Below are positions 25,667 through 33,185 of a stretch of DNA of 64,000 bases, piece by piece. The DNA is taken from assembly GCF_900099685.1 (NCBI RefSeq), contig NZ_FNDW01000005.1, positions 62,001 through 126,000 on the forward strand, written 5' to 3'. Position numbers and translations under genes: made by a program. Position 1 is the first letter of the stretch. The number at the start of each line of letters is the position of its first letter. A model generated the notes under the pieces. It saw only the letters and a program-made list of their open reading frames with translations, made no database searches and had not been told where the DNA came from. Source of the DNA: Chryseobacterium taeanense (GTDB taxonomy: Bacteria > Bacteroidota > Bacteroidia > Flavobacteriales > Weeksellaceae).

Positions 25667-26992
25667 TTATTTAGAAGTTTTGTTTAATATTATATACCCT
25701 ATAATGCCTCCAATGAGGGATGCTGCAAAAATGCCGATCTTTGCCTGTGTCTGAAATTCTTCATGGCTAAATGCGAGCGAGGTGATGAACAGAGACATGG
25801 TAAAACCTATTGAAGCCAAAAAGCCGAGACCAAAAAGATTCCTGATATTCATGCCTTCCGGAACTTTAGCGATTTTAAGTTTAATAAATAACACACTGAA
25901 TCCTACTACTCCTATTACTTTACCCAAAAGCAGCCCCATTGCTGTTCCTATGGCAATATTATTGACAAAAAGTTTGTCGATATCAATGTTCAGGGATACG
26001 CCTGCATTGGCGATTGCGAAGATAGGGATAATCAGAAAAGAAACTGCCGGATGCATTGCATGTTCCAGCCTTTGCAAAGGAGGCGTAGCAGCCAGTGTGG
26101 CTTCGTTCATTTTTTCCAGAACATGAAGCTGCTCGTTCGTGAGCGTTGGTGTATTTTCTTGAGGATCAATATTTTTAAACCTTTCCAGGTAAGCTTTTAT
26201 TTTGTCGATAAACACATTTTCCCTGATGTTTACGTCAGCAGGTATGGTAAAAGCAGCCAGCACTGCAGCGATAGTAGCATGAACTCCGGATACCAGAAAA
26301 CAGGTCCAAACCCCTCCGATGCCAAGTAATGCATAAAAAATAATAGACCGTACACCAAGACGGTTTCCGAGGTACATCAAAAGGAGAATGAAAAGACCAA
26401 CTAATAAAAAGGTCATGTTGATTTCTGAGGTATAAAAAAATGCGATAACCAGAACGGCTCCAAGGTCATCGACAATGGCCAGTGCCGTAAGAAAGACTTT
26501 AAGCGCCAGCGGAATTTTATTTCCCAAAAGATACAAAACACCCAAAGCAAAGGCGATATCAGTAGCCATAGGAATTCCCCAACCTTTTTGCGGTTCTCCT
26601 GCAGGATTGAAGATGATGTAAATAATAGCAGGCACTACCATTCCTCCGATAGCGGCAAAGATGGGTAAGAGTGCCTTGCGGACGTTGGAAAGTTCTCCGC
26701 CGATAATTTCCCTTTTTAATTCAAGACCGACAACAAAGAAAAACACAGACATGAGTCCGTCATTGATCCAATGATGGATGTTATATTCAAAATACGTTTC
26801 ATTGTTCCAGCGGAAACCGAAAGACTGCTCTAAGATTTCATGATAAACATGTGATAATGGAGTGTTTGCTAATATTAACGCAAGTATAACGCTGATACCC
26901 AGTAGCAGACCGCCAGATTTTTCCTGCTGAATAAACCTTTGCATGGGTTGTACGATCTTGTCAATGGGTTTCTTATTGTAAGTATTGTTCAT
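25667..26992 (-). CDS. nhaA: Na+/H+ antiporter NhaA
   Basis: This 441-residue inner-membrane antiporter exchanges Na+ (or Li+) for protons. Family hallmarks are visible: GLMSVFFFVVGLELKREI (79-96), MATDIAFALGVLYLLG (142-157) and the catalytic aspartate pair in ALAIVDDLGAVL (D175, D176). PVSFLIIPIFAIANAGV and LGFLASIGFTMSLFI follow. The cytoplasmic insertion around 230-300 (IPADVNIRENVFIDKIKAYLERFKN) is usual for Bacteroidota NhaA. It is the first gene of a two-gene unit with DUF389. Confidence 0.95.
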   Translation of the reverse strand: MNNTYNKKPIDKIVQPMQRFIQQEKSGGLLLGISVILALILANTPLSHVYHEILEQSFGFRWNNETYFEYNIHHWINDGLMSVFFFVVGLELKREIIGGELSNVRKALLPIFAAIGGMVVPAIIYIIFNPAGEPQKGWGIPMATDIAFALGVLYLLGNKIPLALKVFLTALAIVDDLGAVLVIAFFYTSEINMTFLLVGLFILLLMYLGNRLGVRSIIFYALLGIGGVWTCFLVSGVHATIAAVLAAFTIPADVNIRENVFIDKIKAYLERFKNIDPQENTPTLTNEQLHVLEKMNEATLAATPPLQRLEHAMHPAVSFLIIPIFAIANAGVSLNIDIDKLFVNNIAIGTAMGLLLGKVIGVVGFSVLFIKLKIAKVPEGMNIRNLFGLGFLASIGFTMSLFITSLAFSHEEFQTQAKIGIFAASLIGGIIGYIILNKTSK

Positions 26993-27195
26993 AGTTTATC
27001 ATGTAATGGTCGGTAAATTTACGAATTTCAGCTATGATTTTCTGCGGTTCAGTACGAATATTGTATTACAATGATGTTGATACTAAAATTATGTTGCTTA
27101 AGCTAAAAATTTAAATAAATATTTTGAAACAAAAAATAAGAGAGCAAACAAATTAATTTTTAATATTACAAAACTAAAACAATAATATAAATATA

Positions 27196-28932
27196 ATGTC
27201 TACAAAAAAACTTGGCGAATGGTATGCCACTGCAATATGCGGAAATGATATCACTTCTTCCTGTTTGTATGTATCTGCCCTGGCAATCGTAGCTGCAGGC
27301 CAATACGCCTGGGTTGCTCTTTTACTCGTAGCAGCAGTATTGTATCTGTTTAGAAAAATCTATGGAGAAGTCGTGGGAGCGCTTCCTTTGAATGGCGGTG
27401 CCTATAATGTTCTGCTAAATACAACATCGAAAAGTAATGCTTCGGTAGCAGCTTGCCTCACCATTTTGTCATATATGGCAACAGCGGTTATTTCATCGAG
27501 TGAAGCGATGCATTATCTTCACCACATTCTTCCATATTTCAATGTTAATGTAGCTACTTTCGTTTTATTACTCATTTTTTTGGGTTTAACTGTGATGGGG
27601 ATCTCTGAAAGTGCAATCGTTGCTTTGATTATTTTTATCTTTCATCTGTCGACAATGGCCTTGCTTATTGGCTCCTGTATTTACTTTGTGGTTCATAACG
27701 GATTTACGGTTTTAATGGATAACTTTCATCTGCCTGTAAGAAACGGGAGTATTATGATGGCCATATTTTTTGGTTTCTCGGCGGCGATGTTAGGTATTTC
27801 CGGTTTTGAGAGTTCTTCAAATTTTGTTGAAGAGCAGAAAAGAGGAGTATTTGCCAAGACGTTGAGGAATATGTGGATAGCGGTTTCTATTCTTAATCCG
27901 CTCATTGCTTTTCTTGCGATTTGCATTATTCCGGTAGCAGAGGTAGAGTCTCATCAGAATTCTTTTTTAAGCTATGTCGGAACCTTAACGGGAGGTAAAT
28001 GGCTGGCCACTATTATTTCAATCAATGCTGTATCGGTGCTGAGTGGTGCTGTTCTTACTTCTTTTGTAGGTGTGAATGGCCTGATTAAAAGAATGACATT
28101 AGACAGGATTCTTCCGAATTACTTTTTGAAAGAAAACAAAAGAGGAAGTACATACAGGATTCTAATTCTGTTCTTTCTTTTATGCTGTTCTGTATTATTG
28201 GTTACCAAAGGGCAGCTGGCTCCGCTGGCGGCAGTTTATGCCTTATCTTTTCTTACGGTGATGGCTTCTTTCGCATTGGGAAATATCCTGTTAAAGCTGA
28301 GACGTTCCCGTCTGCCAAGACCTGAATATGCCAGACCCGGTGCTGTTGTGATAGCCCTTATTGCCATCATCATTGCCCTTTATGGAAATATTAAAACAAA
28401 ACCTCAATATCTTGTAACCTTTCTTCAGTATTTTCTTCCTTCGGTCATTATTATCCTGGCTATGCTGATGCGTAAAGATATTATGCATTTTGCAGTTAAT
28501 ATACTGGAATCGGTATCAAGAGGATATAAGAAATATACCGTTACCAGACAGCGCTTTCTCAACCGGAAGCTTAAAAAACTTTATGAGCAGAATTTTGTAT
28601 TCTTTTCTAAAGGTGACGATATCGCTACGCTGAATAAAGTGATGATGTATCTTCATGAAAACGAGGTGACTAATAAAATAAAAATTGTTACTGTTTTAGA
28701 TAAAGAGCAGCATCCTGATCCGAAGTTTCTTTCAGATTTTGATACCCTTGACCGTGCTTATCCGGATGTGGATATGGAGTATATCACATTAGTAGGGCAG
28801 TTTACTCCCGCGCTTGTAGATGAACTTAGCCGTAAATGGAATATCCCTAAGAACTTTATGTTTATCAGCAGCCCCGGAGAGCGTTTCAGTTACAGGGTTG
28901 ATGAATTGGGCGGAGTGCGTCTGGTATTGTAA
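27196..28932 (+). CDS. APC-superfamily permease with C-terminal soluble domain
   Basis: This is a 578-residue protein. Twelve or so TMs occupy about 1-430, with the APC-type segments GNDITSSCLYVSALAIVAAGQYAWVALLL (helix 1), EVVGALPLNGGAYNVLLNT (about 60-80) and GFSAAMLGISGFESSSNFVEEQKRG (about 195-220). The cytoplasmic tail (about 455-578) is alpha/beta, with KIKIVTVLDKEQHPDPK and FMFISSPGERFSYRVDELGG. It is not a known catalytic domain to me, perhaps a regulatory USP-like fold. Substrate (amino acid or other) cannot be fixed from sequence alone. The gene is monocistronic and ends at a strong terminator. Confidence 0.85.
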   Translation: MSTKKLGEWYATAICGNDITSSCLYVSALAIVAAGQYAWVALLLVAAVLYLFRKIYGEVVGALPLNGGAYNVLLNTTSKSNASVAACLTILSYMATAVISSSEAMHYLHHILPYFNVNVATFVLLLIFLGLTVMGISESAIVALIIFIFHLSTMALLIGSCIYFVVHNGFTVLMDNFHLPVRNGSIMMAIFFGFSAAMLGISGFESSSNFVEEQKRGVFAKTLRNMWIAVSILNPLIAFLAICIIPVAEVESHQNSFLSYVGTLTGGKWLATIISINAVSVLSGAVLTSFVGVNGLIKRMTLDRILPNYFLKENKRGSTYRILILFFLLCCSVLLVTKGQLAPLAAVYALSFLTVMASFALGNILLKLRRSRLPRPEYARPGAVVIALIAIIIALYGNIKTKPQYLVTFLQYFLPSVIIILAMLMRKDIMHFAVNILESVSRGYKKYTVTRQRFLNRKLKKLYEQNFVFFSKGDDIATLNKVMMYLHENEVTNKIKIVTVLDKEQHPDPKFLSDFDTLDRAYPDVDMEYITLVGQFTPALVDELSRKWNIPKNFMFISSPGERFSYRVDELGGVRLVL

Positions 28933-28964
28933 AGGTATAAGAAATAACAGATTAAAATATAAAA

Positions 28965-28996
28965 TAATCGGCTTATCAATAATGGTAAGCCGATTA
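28965..28996. terminator. Bidirectional terminator, APC permease / SulP
   Basis: TAATCGGCTTA (28965-28975) pairs perfectly with TAAGCCGATTA (28986-28996), loop 10 nt. It lies between two convergent stop codons (28932 and 29019). There is no long T tract, but the 11-bp GC-cored stem and position support the call. Confidence 0.75.
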
Positions 28997-29018
28997 ATTG
29001 TAAGTGTTGATTAGTTAT

Positions 29019-30551
29019 TTATTTGGGCATTACATTATAAGTAGGATCTTCCTGAATATTAACTTCAATAAACCCATTGGCATTTTCCAATAGTTTAATG
29101 CAATCCTGGCTAAGGTGTTTTAGGATTACTTCTTTATTTTCGGATTTATACTTTTCTATCACTTTTTTCAAAGCTTCTATTGCAGACATATCAACAACTC
29201 TTGATTCCTTAAAATCTATAATTATGTTTTCGGGATCACTCTCTGCATCAAATTTTTCAATAAATGCCGCGGTGCTTCCAAAGAACAGAGGTCCGTAGAT
29301 TTCATATATTTTATTTCCTGCTTCGTCGAAAGATTTTCTTGCCCGGATTCTTTTGGCATTGTCCCATGAAAAAACCAGTGCAGAAATGATGACACCTATT
29401 AATACTGCCAGCGCAAGATTATGAAGTACCACGGTTATGATGGCTACCAGTATTCCTACAAATATGTCTGATTTTGGCATTTTATTGATGATACGAAATG
29501 AAACCCATTCAAAAGTTCCGACAGCGACCATCATCATTACACCTACCAATGCTGCCATAGGTATCTGCTCAATTACGGAACCGCCTATAAGTATTACTAA
29601 AAGTATCGTTAATGCTCCAACGATTGCCGATATTCTGGTTCTGGCTCCAGCTCCGATATTCACAAGGGTTTGTGCTACCATAGCACATCCTCCCATGCCC
29701 CCAAAGAAACCATTGGTGATGTTTGCAATTCCTTGTGCGACAGCTTCTTTATTAGAGTGACCTTTGGTATTTGTAATTTCATCAACCATATTCAATGTTA
29801 ATAGAGATTCGATGAGGCCAACACCTGCCATTACCGATGCATAAGGAAAAATAATTTTCAAGGTTTCAATAGTGAAAGGAACATCAGGAATATGAAATGA
29901 AGGAAGTGAACCGCTGACAGAAGCAATATCGATAACTCTTTTGGTATCAATATTAAAAAAATACGCGATGGCAAAGACTATAATAATGGCCACTAAAGAT
30001 GAGGGTACTGCTTTCGTTATTTTCGGAAACAACAAAACGATTGCTATCGTCAAAACAGTTAATCCTGCCATTATGAGCAAAGCTGAGCCTTCCATCCATG
30101 TTGAGACTCCGTTAGATACTACTTTAAACTGTGCAACCTGAGCCATAAAGATAATAACTGCAAGACCATTCAGGAAACCATACATGACGGGTTGGGGAAT
30201 TAATCTCACAAATTTTCCGAGTTTAAAAATACCGACAGTTAATTGGATGATTCCTGCCAATATAATCGCACCAAAAAGATACTGAACACCATGAGAAGAT
30301 GCTAATGCTATTAAAACTACAACGGTAGCGCCTGCGCCTCCCGATACCATGCCTGGTCTGCCTCCGAAAACGGCGGTTACAATCCCCATTAAAAAGGCTG
30401 CATAAAGTCCCGTGAGCGGTGATAATCCTGCCAGAATAGCAAATGACAGTGATTCTGGTATCATCGTCATAGCAACCGTTAAGCCTGCCAGAATTTCGTT
30501 TTTTATATTGATATTACGAATTGATTGAAAACCTGATAAGATGTTTTCCAT
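29019..30551 (-). CDS. SulP-family inorganic anion transporter with STAS domain
   Basis: This is a 510-residue inner-membrane protein with about 12-14 TMs and the SulP N-terminal signature (LAGLTVAMTMIPESLSFAILAGLSPLTGLYAAFL, about 22-55). GGMGGCAMVAQTLVNIGAGARTRISAI (about 273-300) is the other typical segment. The STAS domain is at about 395-505, with IIIDFKESRVVDMSAIEALKKVIEKYK. Substrates in the family are sulfate, bicarbonate or other dicarboxylates/anions; which one cannot be told. The gene stands alone, with a 355-bp spacer before it. Confidence 0.92.
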   Translation of the reverse strand: MENILSGFQSIRNINIKNEILAGLTVAMTMIPESLSFAILAGLSPLTGLYAAFLMGIVTAVFGGRPGMVSGGAGATVVVLIALASSHGVQYLFGAIILAGIIQLTVGIFKLGKFVRLIPQPVMYGFLNGLAVIIFMAQVAQFKVVSNGVSTWMEGSALLIMAGLTVLTIAIVLLFPKITKAVPSSLVAIIIVFAIAYFFNIDTKRVIDIASVSGSLPSFHIPDVPFTIETLKIIFPYASVMAGVGLIESLLTLNMVDEITNTKGHSNKEAVAQGIANITNGFFGGMGGCAMVAQTLVNIGAGARTRISAIVGALTILLVILIGGSVIEQIPMAALVGVMMMVAVGTFEWVSFRIINKMPKSDIFVGILVAIITVVLHNLALAVLIGVIISALVFSWDNAKRIRARKSFDEAGNKIYEIYGPLFFGSTAAFIEKFDAESDPENIIIDFKESRVVDMSAIEALKKVIEKYKSENKEVILKHLSQDCIKLLENANGFIEVNIQEDPTYNVMPK

Positions 30552-30906
30552 AATTTTAAAATAATTTATCCAATACCTGTCAAAAAAAGATATTGACTGT
30601 TAAAATGATGTTATTATAGGAGAATTTATCCAGATGATTATCCGGATATAAAAGAATTAATTAACCTTATAATTTAAGGCGGTGTAATTTGCGAAGATGT
30701 AACTCTGAATCTTTTCATTGGAAGCAACAAAGATAAATAAATTCTTTTTAAAATAACGTAATGAATAGTAACTTATGATTATTTGATATAAAAAAAGCCT
30801 AACCATATTAACGGATAAGCTCTTTTAAAAGATGTACAGATTGTATATTTAATGATAATATTTTTTCTTTAACCATAAACTCGCTTTTACTAATGTTATA
30901 ATCCAT
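30552..30906. other. 355-bp spacer without gene
   Basis: The spacer is AT-rich and I see no ORF or RNA gene. It holds a perfect minus-strand -7 box TATCTTTG (30728-30735) without a matching TTTG upstream, which could start the sulP-like transcript with a long leader. The terminator of the preceding unit is at 30790-30821. Confidence 0.5.
30790..30821 (-). terminator. Terminator downstream of the arsenate-reductase-like gene
   Basis: On the minus strand, AGCTTATCC (30821-30813) pairs imperfectly with GGTTAGGC (30804-30797), one mismatch and one G-T pair. A run of seven T (30796-30790) follows. It lies about 85 bp past the stop at 30907. Confidence 0.6.
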
Positions 30907-31518
30907 TTAATTTTCTATTTGAGAAAAGACATAAAACATTTCTGTAGCGATCTGAAGGCTTCTTTCTGCATAGATTTTATCCTGTTCAGGAGTATTATCT
31001 GAAGATTTGGGATCATCATATTTTACAGCAAATCTTACCTCTGCACCAACGACCAGCGGACAGCCTTCGTCAGCATTATTACACGTCATAATAACCGCAA
31101 ATTCATTTTTAGGATTGAATTCATTGTCGTATTTCTTTGAAAAACAAATAACAGTAACTTCATTTTGTGCATATTTTACCGCATAAACAGGGTTTTTATC
31201 TTCGCTTAATCTCTGAATCCCAAAGCCTTGACCTTTTAGTGTTTCAGCGACCTTCGGAAACATTGCTGTTGCTTCTGTTCCTCCTGAATAGCAAAACACA
31301 TTTTTAATTCCAAAATGATAAGCCATGGTTTGTGCCCAGATCTGGGAAAGATGACTTCTTCGGCTGTTATGAGTACAGATAAAGTTCAGCCGGATTGTCT
31401 CACAGGCTTTTATTTTGTCTTTAATGTAATCTGTTAGTGGCTTTAAAACAACTTTTCTTTCTTCTGAAATTGTATCTGCAGAAAGTGATTCAATGGTTTT
31501 TAAAATATCAGGATTCAT
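30907..31518 (-). CDS. Arsenate reductase / low-molecular-weight phosphatase-like protein
   Basis: This 203-residue cytoplasmic protein has the P-loop CTHNSRRS (C48-x5-R54-S55) of ArsC/LMW tyrosine phosphatases. A second conserved segment, MTCNNADEGCPLVVGAE, carries the cysteines of thioredoxin-type arsenate reductases. At 203 residues it is longer than the usual 130-140. The extra N-terminal 45 residues are helical. It converts arsenate to arsenite or dephosphorylates tyrosine; activity is not proven by motif. It sits in a unit with a DUF6428 protein and an ArsR regulator, which supports the arsenic role. No arsenite exporter is in the window. Confidence 0.82.
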   Translation of the reverse strand: MNPDILKTIESLSADTISEERKVVLKPLTDYIKDKIKACETIRLNFICTHNSRRSHLSQIWAQTMAYHFGIKNVFCYSGGTEATAMFPKVAETLKGQGFGIQRLSEDKNPVYAVKYAQNEVTVICFSKKYDNEFNPKNEFAVIMTCNNADEGCPLVVGAEVRFAVKYDDPKSSDNTPEQDKIYAERSLQIATEMFYVFSQIEN

Positions 31519-31583
31519 TTTATTAAATAAAATTAAAGGCTTGTAAGTTACGTGTTACGGTTACTTTTTTCTGTTGTCCAATT

Positions 31584-32057
31584 TTAACAGCATCCGCCTC
31601 CGGGCGTACATGATGTTGTCTGAGCGCCTGTGAGTTCCGAAAGATTTCTTTTTTGCTTTTCAGAAGGAATACCACAGGCATCCTGAGCAAGACATGCGGT
31701 GGTTTTACTTTTCAGGATAAAGTTTACTCCATCAAATTCCAGATCATATTTGCCAATTGTATCAGTTTGATATTCTACTTCAATTTCGGCATCTTCAATT
31801 CCTAATTTTTCTTCGGATAACCTGATGATGTTGAGTAATTTTCCTGGTTTTAAGCGATGCTCGTAATCATCAGCATTCCACAGCTGGAAGTTCACCGTTT
31901 TTTCATCCCGGATCACTCCGCCACAGTCAATGAATTTTTTATTGATTTGACCGACTTCCGTAACGTGGAAATGTTCCGGTACAAATGTTCCGTTTTCCAG
32001 CTGAAATTGTACATTGTTTAATGTTGGTAAAATTTCTTTGATTTCAGATAGTTTCAT
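31584..32057 (-). CDS. DUF6428-type protein with Cys-rich tail
   Basis: This 157-residue soluble protein has a mixed alpha/beta core (about 1-115, FQLENGTFVPEHFHVTEVGQI and FQLWNADDYEHRLKPGKLLNIIRL). A tail follows with cysteines in ACLAQDACGIPS and TTSCTPGGGCC. It is commonly found in Bacteroidota between arsR and arsC-like genes. The tail could bind As(III) or another soft metal, delivering it or buffering it; this is inference. It lies 65 bp before the ArsC-like gene and 58 bp after ArsR. Its spacer carries a copy of the ArsR operator (32082-32097). Confidence 0.7.
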   Translation of the reverse strand: MKLSEIKEILPTLNNVQFQLENGTFVPEHFHVTEVGQINKKFIDCGGVIRDEKTVNFQLWNADDYEHRLKPGKLLNIIRLSEEKLGIEDAEIEVEYQTDTIGKYDLEFDGVNFILKSKTTACLAQDACGIPSEKQKRNLSELTGAQTTSCTPGGGCC

Positions 32058-32081
32058 AATTTTTCATTGTATTGGTTAAAT

Positions 32082-32097
32082 GCAATATTGCGATTAA
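32082..32097. promoter_or_regulatory. ArsR operator copy 2
   Basis: GCAATATTGCGATTAA (32082-32097) matches GCAATATTACGATAAA upstream of arsR (32464-32479) at 14 of 16 positions, in the same orientation. The core GCAATATTGC is a perfect palindrome. It lies 25 bp upstream of the DUF6428 start. Confidence 0.65.
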
Positions 32098-32115
32098 TAA
32101 ATGTAAAAAAATGCC

Positions 32116-32442
32116 TTAACAGCATTTCTGATTGGTTGTTGTCAGAATTATATTTGAAAAGTAGTCTTTCAGGACTCCGAAATTATTTTCATCAATACAG
32201 TAGCAAATTGCAGTACCTTCGATATTTCCTTTAATAAGACCTGCATTTTTCAATTCTTTCAGGTGTTGAGAAACAGTTGCCTGCGCCAGTGGTAATTCAT
32301 TGACGATATCTCCGCATATACACGTATTTACTTTGAGCAAGTATTCAATAATAGCAACTCTCGCAGGATGTCCTAATGCCTTTGCGATAGTAGCAATCTT
32401 ATTTTGCTGATCTGTAAAATGGTCTGTTTTGGTAGCGCCCAT
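32116..32442 (-). CDS. arsR: ArsR-family winged-helix repressor
   Basis: This 108-residue dimeric metal-sensing repressor has the winged helix at about 15-85, with the recognition helix in PLAQATVSQHLKELKNAGLIKG. C41 and C43 (NTCICGDI) sit at the position of the known ELCVCDL As(III)-binding motif. Further cysteines are C80, C82 and the terminal CC (107-108). Metal binding would release it from DNA. Its spacer and that of the next gene carry near-identical operators. It is first in the minus-strand unit. Confidence 0.9.
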   Translation of the reverse strand: MGATKTDHFTDQQNKIATIAKALGHPARVAIIEYLLKVNTCICGDIVNELPLAQATVSQHLKELKNAGLIKGNIEGTAICYCIDENNFGVLKDYFSNIILTTTNQKCC

Positions 32443-32463
32443 AATTTTGTTTAATTGTATATT

Positions 32464-32479
32464 GCAATATTACGATAAA
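32464..32479. promoter_or_regulatory. ArsR operator copy 1
   Basis: GCAATATTACGATAAA (32464-32479) lies 21 bp upstream of the arsR start. It extends to the palindrome ATATTGCAATAT on its left side. It pairs with the copy at 32082-32097, indicating autoregulation plus control of the DUF6428/ArsC genes. Confidence 0.65.
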
Positions 32480-32516
32480 AAACCATAATATAATTATTTT
32501 CCATATGTTTTTTATT

Positions 32517-32579
32517 AAATGGAAGTTATCATTCCTAAAATAATCGCTCAAATTACTTCAGGAACAGCAACTTCCATTT
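32517..32579. terminator. Long imperfect hairpin, possible terminator
   Basis: AAATGGAAGTT (32517-32527) pairs perfectly with AACTTCCATTT (32569-32579), with an inner TTCCT/AGGAA pairing. It stands after the stop of the small lipoprotein gene. The T-rich tail is better on the plus strand, so function is uncertain. Confidence 0.4.
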
Positions 32580-32598
32580 TTATCATAAAGTTTAAAAA

Positions 32599-33069
32599 TT
32601 AGCGTACGAGAGACCATATTAAAACTCCGATACCGGCATAGGCAACCACGGTAATAATATCGGCTATAGGCTGTGAAAAACGTTTTTCAGCAATTTTCTC
32701 ACTATTGATCTGATTCTTATGGAATTTCATAATTTTTTTAGGATTATGAACCGCGTGCGCAACCAGACTGTCATTTTGCCATTTGTCGACGATTATTTTA
32801 TAAGATTTGCCGTCAACATTAATTTTAAAATTTTTACCGGGAGCAAGCTTTTCCTGAACATTGATCGGAATTGGCGCTTGTGATGAATTCAGATTCTGTG
32901 ATCCAGCTGCCATATTTTTTGGTTGTGCGGAAGCATTATTAGACAGATTTGCCCCGTTTTTAAATTCCTGCTTATTCTCAGCCGACGTATCTTTTTGTTT
33001 TTTAACCTGATAAGTGTAGCAACTGATAAGACAAAATGATATAATGATAAGATAAAGATTCCTTTGCAT
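32599..33069 (-). CDS. Small lipoprotein of unknown function
   Basis: This is a 156-residue protein with a lipoprotein signal peptide: MQRNLYLIIISFCLISC with the lipid-accepting C17, followed by Y. A low-complexity Asn/Ser/Gln stretch (about 30-70) follows. A beta-rich segment (about 75-110, KNFKINVDGKSYKIIVDKWQNDSLVAHA) leads to a C-terminal hydrophobic helix (about 135-155, IITVVAYAGIGVLIWSLV). It is therefore anchored by a lipid and possibly also by a TM. I know no function. It stands between the ArsR unit and the PL1 gene. Confidence 0.7.
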   Translation of the reverse strand: MQRNLYLIIISFCLISCYTYQVKKQKDTSAENKQEFKNGANLSNNASAQPKNMAAGSQNLNSSQAPIPINVQEKLAPGKNFKINVDGKSYKIIVDKWQNDSLVAHAVHNPKKIMKFHKNQINSEKIAEKRFSQPIADIITVVAYAGIGVLIWSLVR

Positions 33070-33185
33070 GGGGACTAATTTAATAATTAAACGGCATATT
33101 CAGTATTTTCTTTTGAAAAATTCTGTTAAAAAAAAATCCTGCCTGCAAGAAAATAAGGAATCAGACCAAAAATAAGATTGTTTTT

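Noticed and set aside
33110..33185. Possible terminator after the PL1 gene (run of nine T on the minus strand)
   Set aside because: The T run is good but only a 4-5 bp TCCT/AGGA stem precedes it; not enough for a call.
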